DNA of 14,274 nt, taken from Bacteroidia bacterium. Lineage in GTDB: Bacteria; Bacteroidota; Bacteroidia; Bacteroidales; Dysgonomonadaceae. Shown one piece after another: positions 14,134 through 14,274 of the stretch (position 1 is the first letter of the stretch; each line of letters opens with the position of its first letter). The DNA lies in the NCBI GenBank assembly GCA_025999435.1, contig BNXH01000042.1:1-14274 (forward strand), read 5' to 3'. Under the pieces are notes generated by a model, which ran no database searches, was not told the origin of the DNA, and saw only the letters and a program-made list of their open reading frames with translations. A program made the translations under genes and the position numbers.

Positions 14134-14274
14134 ATGGCATTTATAGATTATTACAGCATATTAGGTGTGCAAAAAAATGCCGGCAACGATGATATTAAAA
14201 AAGCATATCGTAAACTGGCAAGGAAATATCATCCTGATAGATATCCACCAAGTCTTCGCTTATATTGGCTGAAA
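14134..14274 (+). CDS. J-domain protein (DnaJ/CbpA-like), 5' part only, 3' end chimeric
   Basis: Cochaperone start: an ATG 9 nt after the exonuclease stop opens [20 protein letters not shown] and [15 protein letters not shown], the classic J-domain through helix II and the HPD loop (residues 33-35) that stimulates Hsp70/DnaK ATPase. The frame stays open to the window end, but after HPD the residues ([12 protein letters not shown]) lack the normal helix III sequence. Coding is trustworthy only to about 14238, because 14231-14274 copies the DUF5063 gene in reverse. MAFIDYY is reminiscent of CbpA-type rather than full DnaJ, but the truncation prevents a decision. Confidence 0.85.
   Translation, partial: MAFIDYYSILGVQKNAGNDDIKKAYRKLARKYHPDRYPPSLRLYWLK
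14231..14274 (-). repeat. Inverted duplicate of 13296-13339 (chimeric end)
   Basis: Read on the minus strand, the last 44 bases repeat 13296-13339 with a single difference at 14247. The junction falls on atcctgat (14231-14238), which would be shared by the natural J-domain HPD codons and the reverse complement of the DUF5063 gene. This is the signature of a microhomology-primed fold-back. Confidence 0.93.

Noticed and set aside
1..14274. Anti-phage, toxin-antitoxin or prophage system
   Set aside because: All genes fall in core metabolic, envelope, translation or protein-quality families; no defence enzymes, integrase or phage structural genes are present.

Overview
The window is low-GC DNA from the phylum Bacteroidota, most likely order Bacteroidales. 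A Dysgonomonas/Parabacteroides-like organism is a guess from gene content and is not proven. The support is strong housekeeping similarity, absence of clear Shine-Dalgarno sites, and repeated promoters with the Bacteroidota TAnnTTTG -7 element upstream of transcription units. No obviously new defence or mobile system is present: almost every gene belongs to a recognisable, mostly conserved family. The unusual material lies in the intergenic DNA and at the right-hand end.

Left edge (1-411): no gene. It holds a GC-richer repeat-like stretch with a perfect 11-bp hairpin, then a 178-bp MITE-like element (219-396) with perfect 16-bp terminal inverted repeats and a long internal hairpin. Minus-strand operon (412-3500, read right to left): rpoN (sigma-54), a degenerate PAP2-like membrane protein (4-nt overlap), gcvH and purE, with gaps of a few to 18 nt. 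A consensus promoter precedes rpoN. The divergent intergenic region holds three tandem 9-bp repeats and the promoter of a stand-alone secreted GH92 alpha-mannosidase (start revised to 3733), which is closed by a hairpin terminator.

Middle (6239-9924): an operon-like run of four genes. These are a secreted three-LysM protein with a periplasmic-binding-like domain, a PorT-type outer-membrane barrel, a SAM methyltransferase and a PduO-type cobalamin adenosyltransferase. A small DUF2795 protein follows with its own promoter and a strong terminator.

Right (10457-14274): rsfS (ribosome silencing factor) and ftsH (membrane AAA protease) form one unit ending in a terminator. A DUF5063 protein, a DEDDy 3'-5' exonuclease and the beginning of a J-domain (DnaJ/CbpA-like) gene form the next. 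The last 44 bases are not authentic continuation of the J-domain gene. They are a reverse-complement copy of 13296-13339, joined at the 8-base microhomology atcctgat. This is a fold-back chimera (amplification or assembly artefact) or, less likely, a real inverted rearrangement.

Functionally the window joins one-carbon/purine metabolism (gcvH, purE), transcription (sigma-54), translation and protein quality control (rsfS, ftsH, J-protein), envelope proteins (LysM, barrel) and glycan use (GH92).
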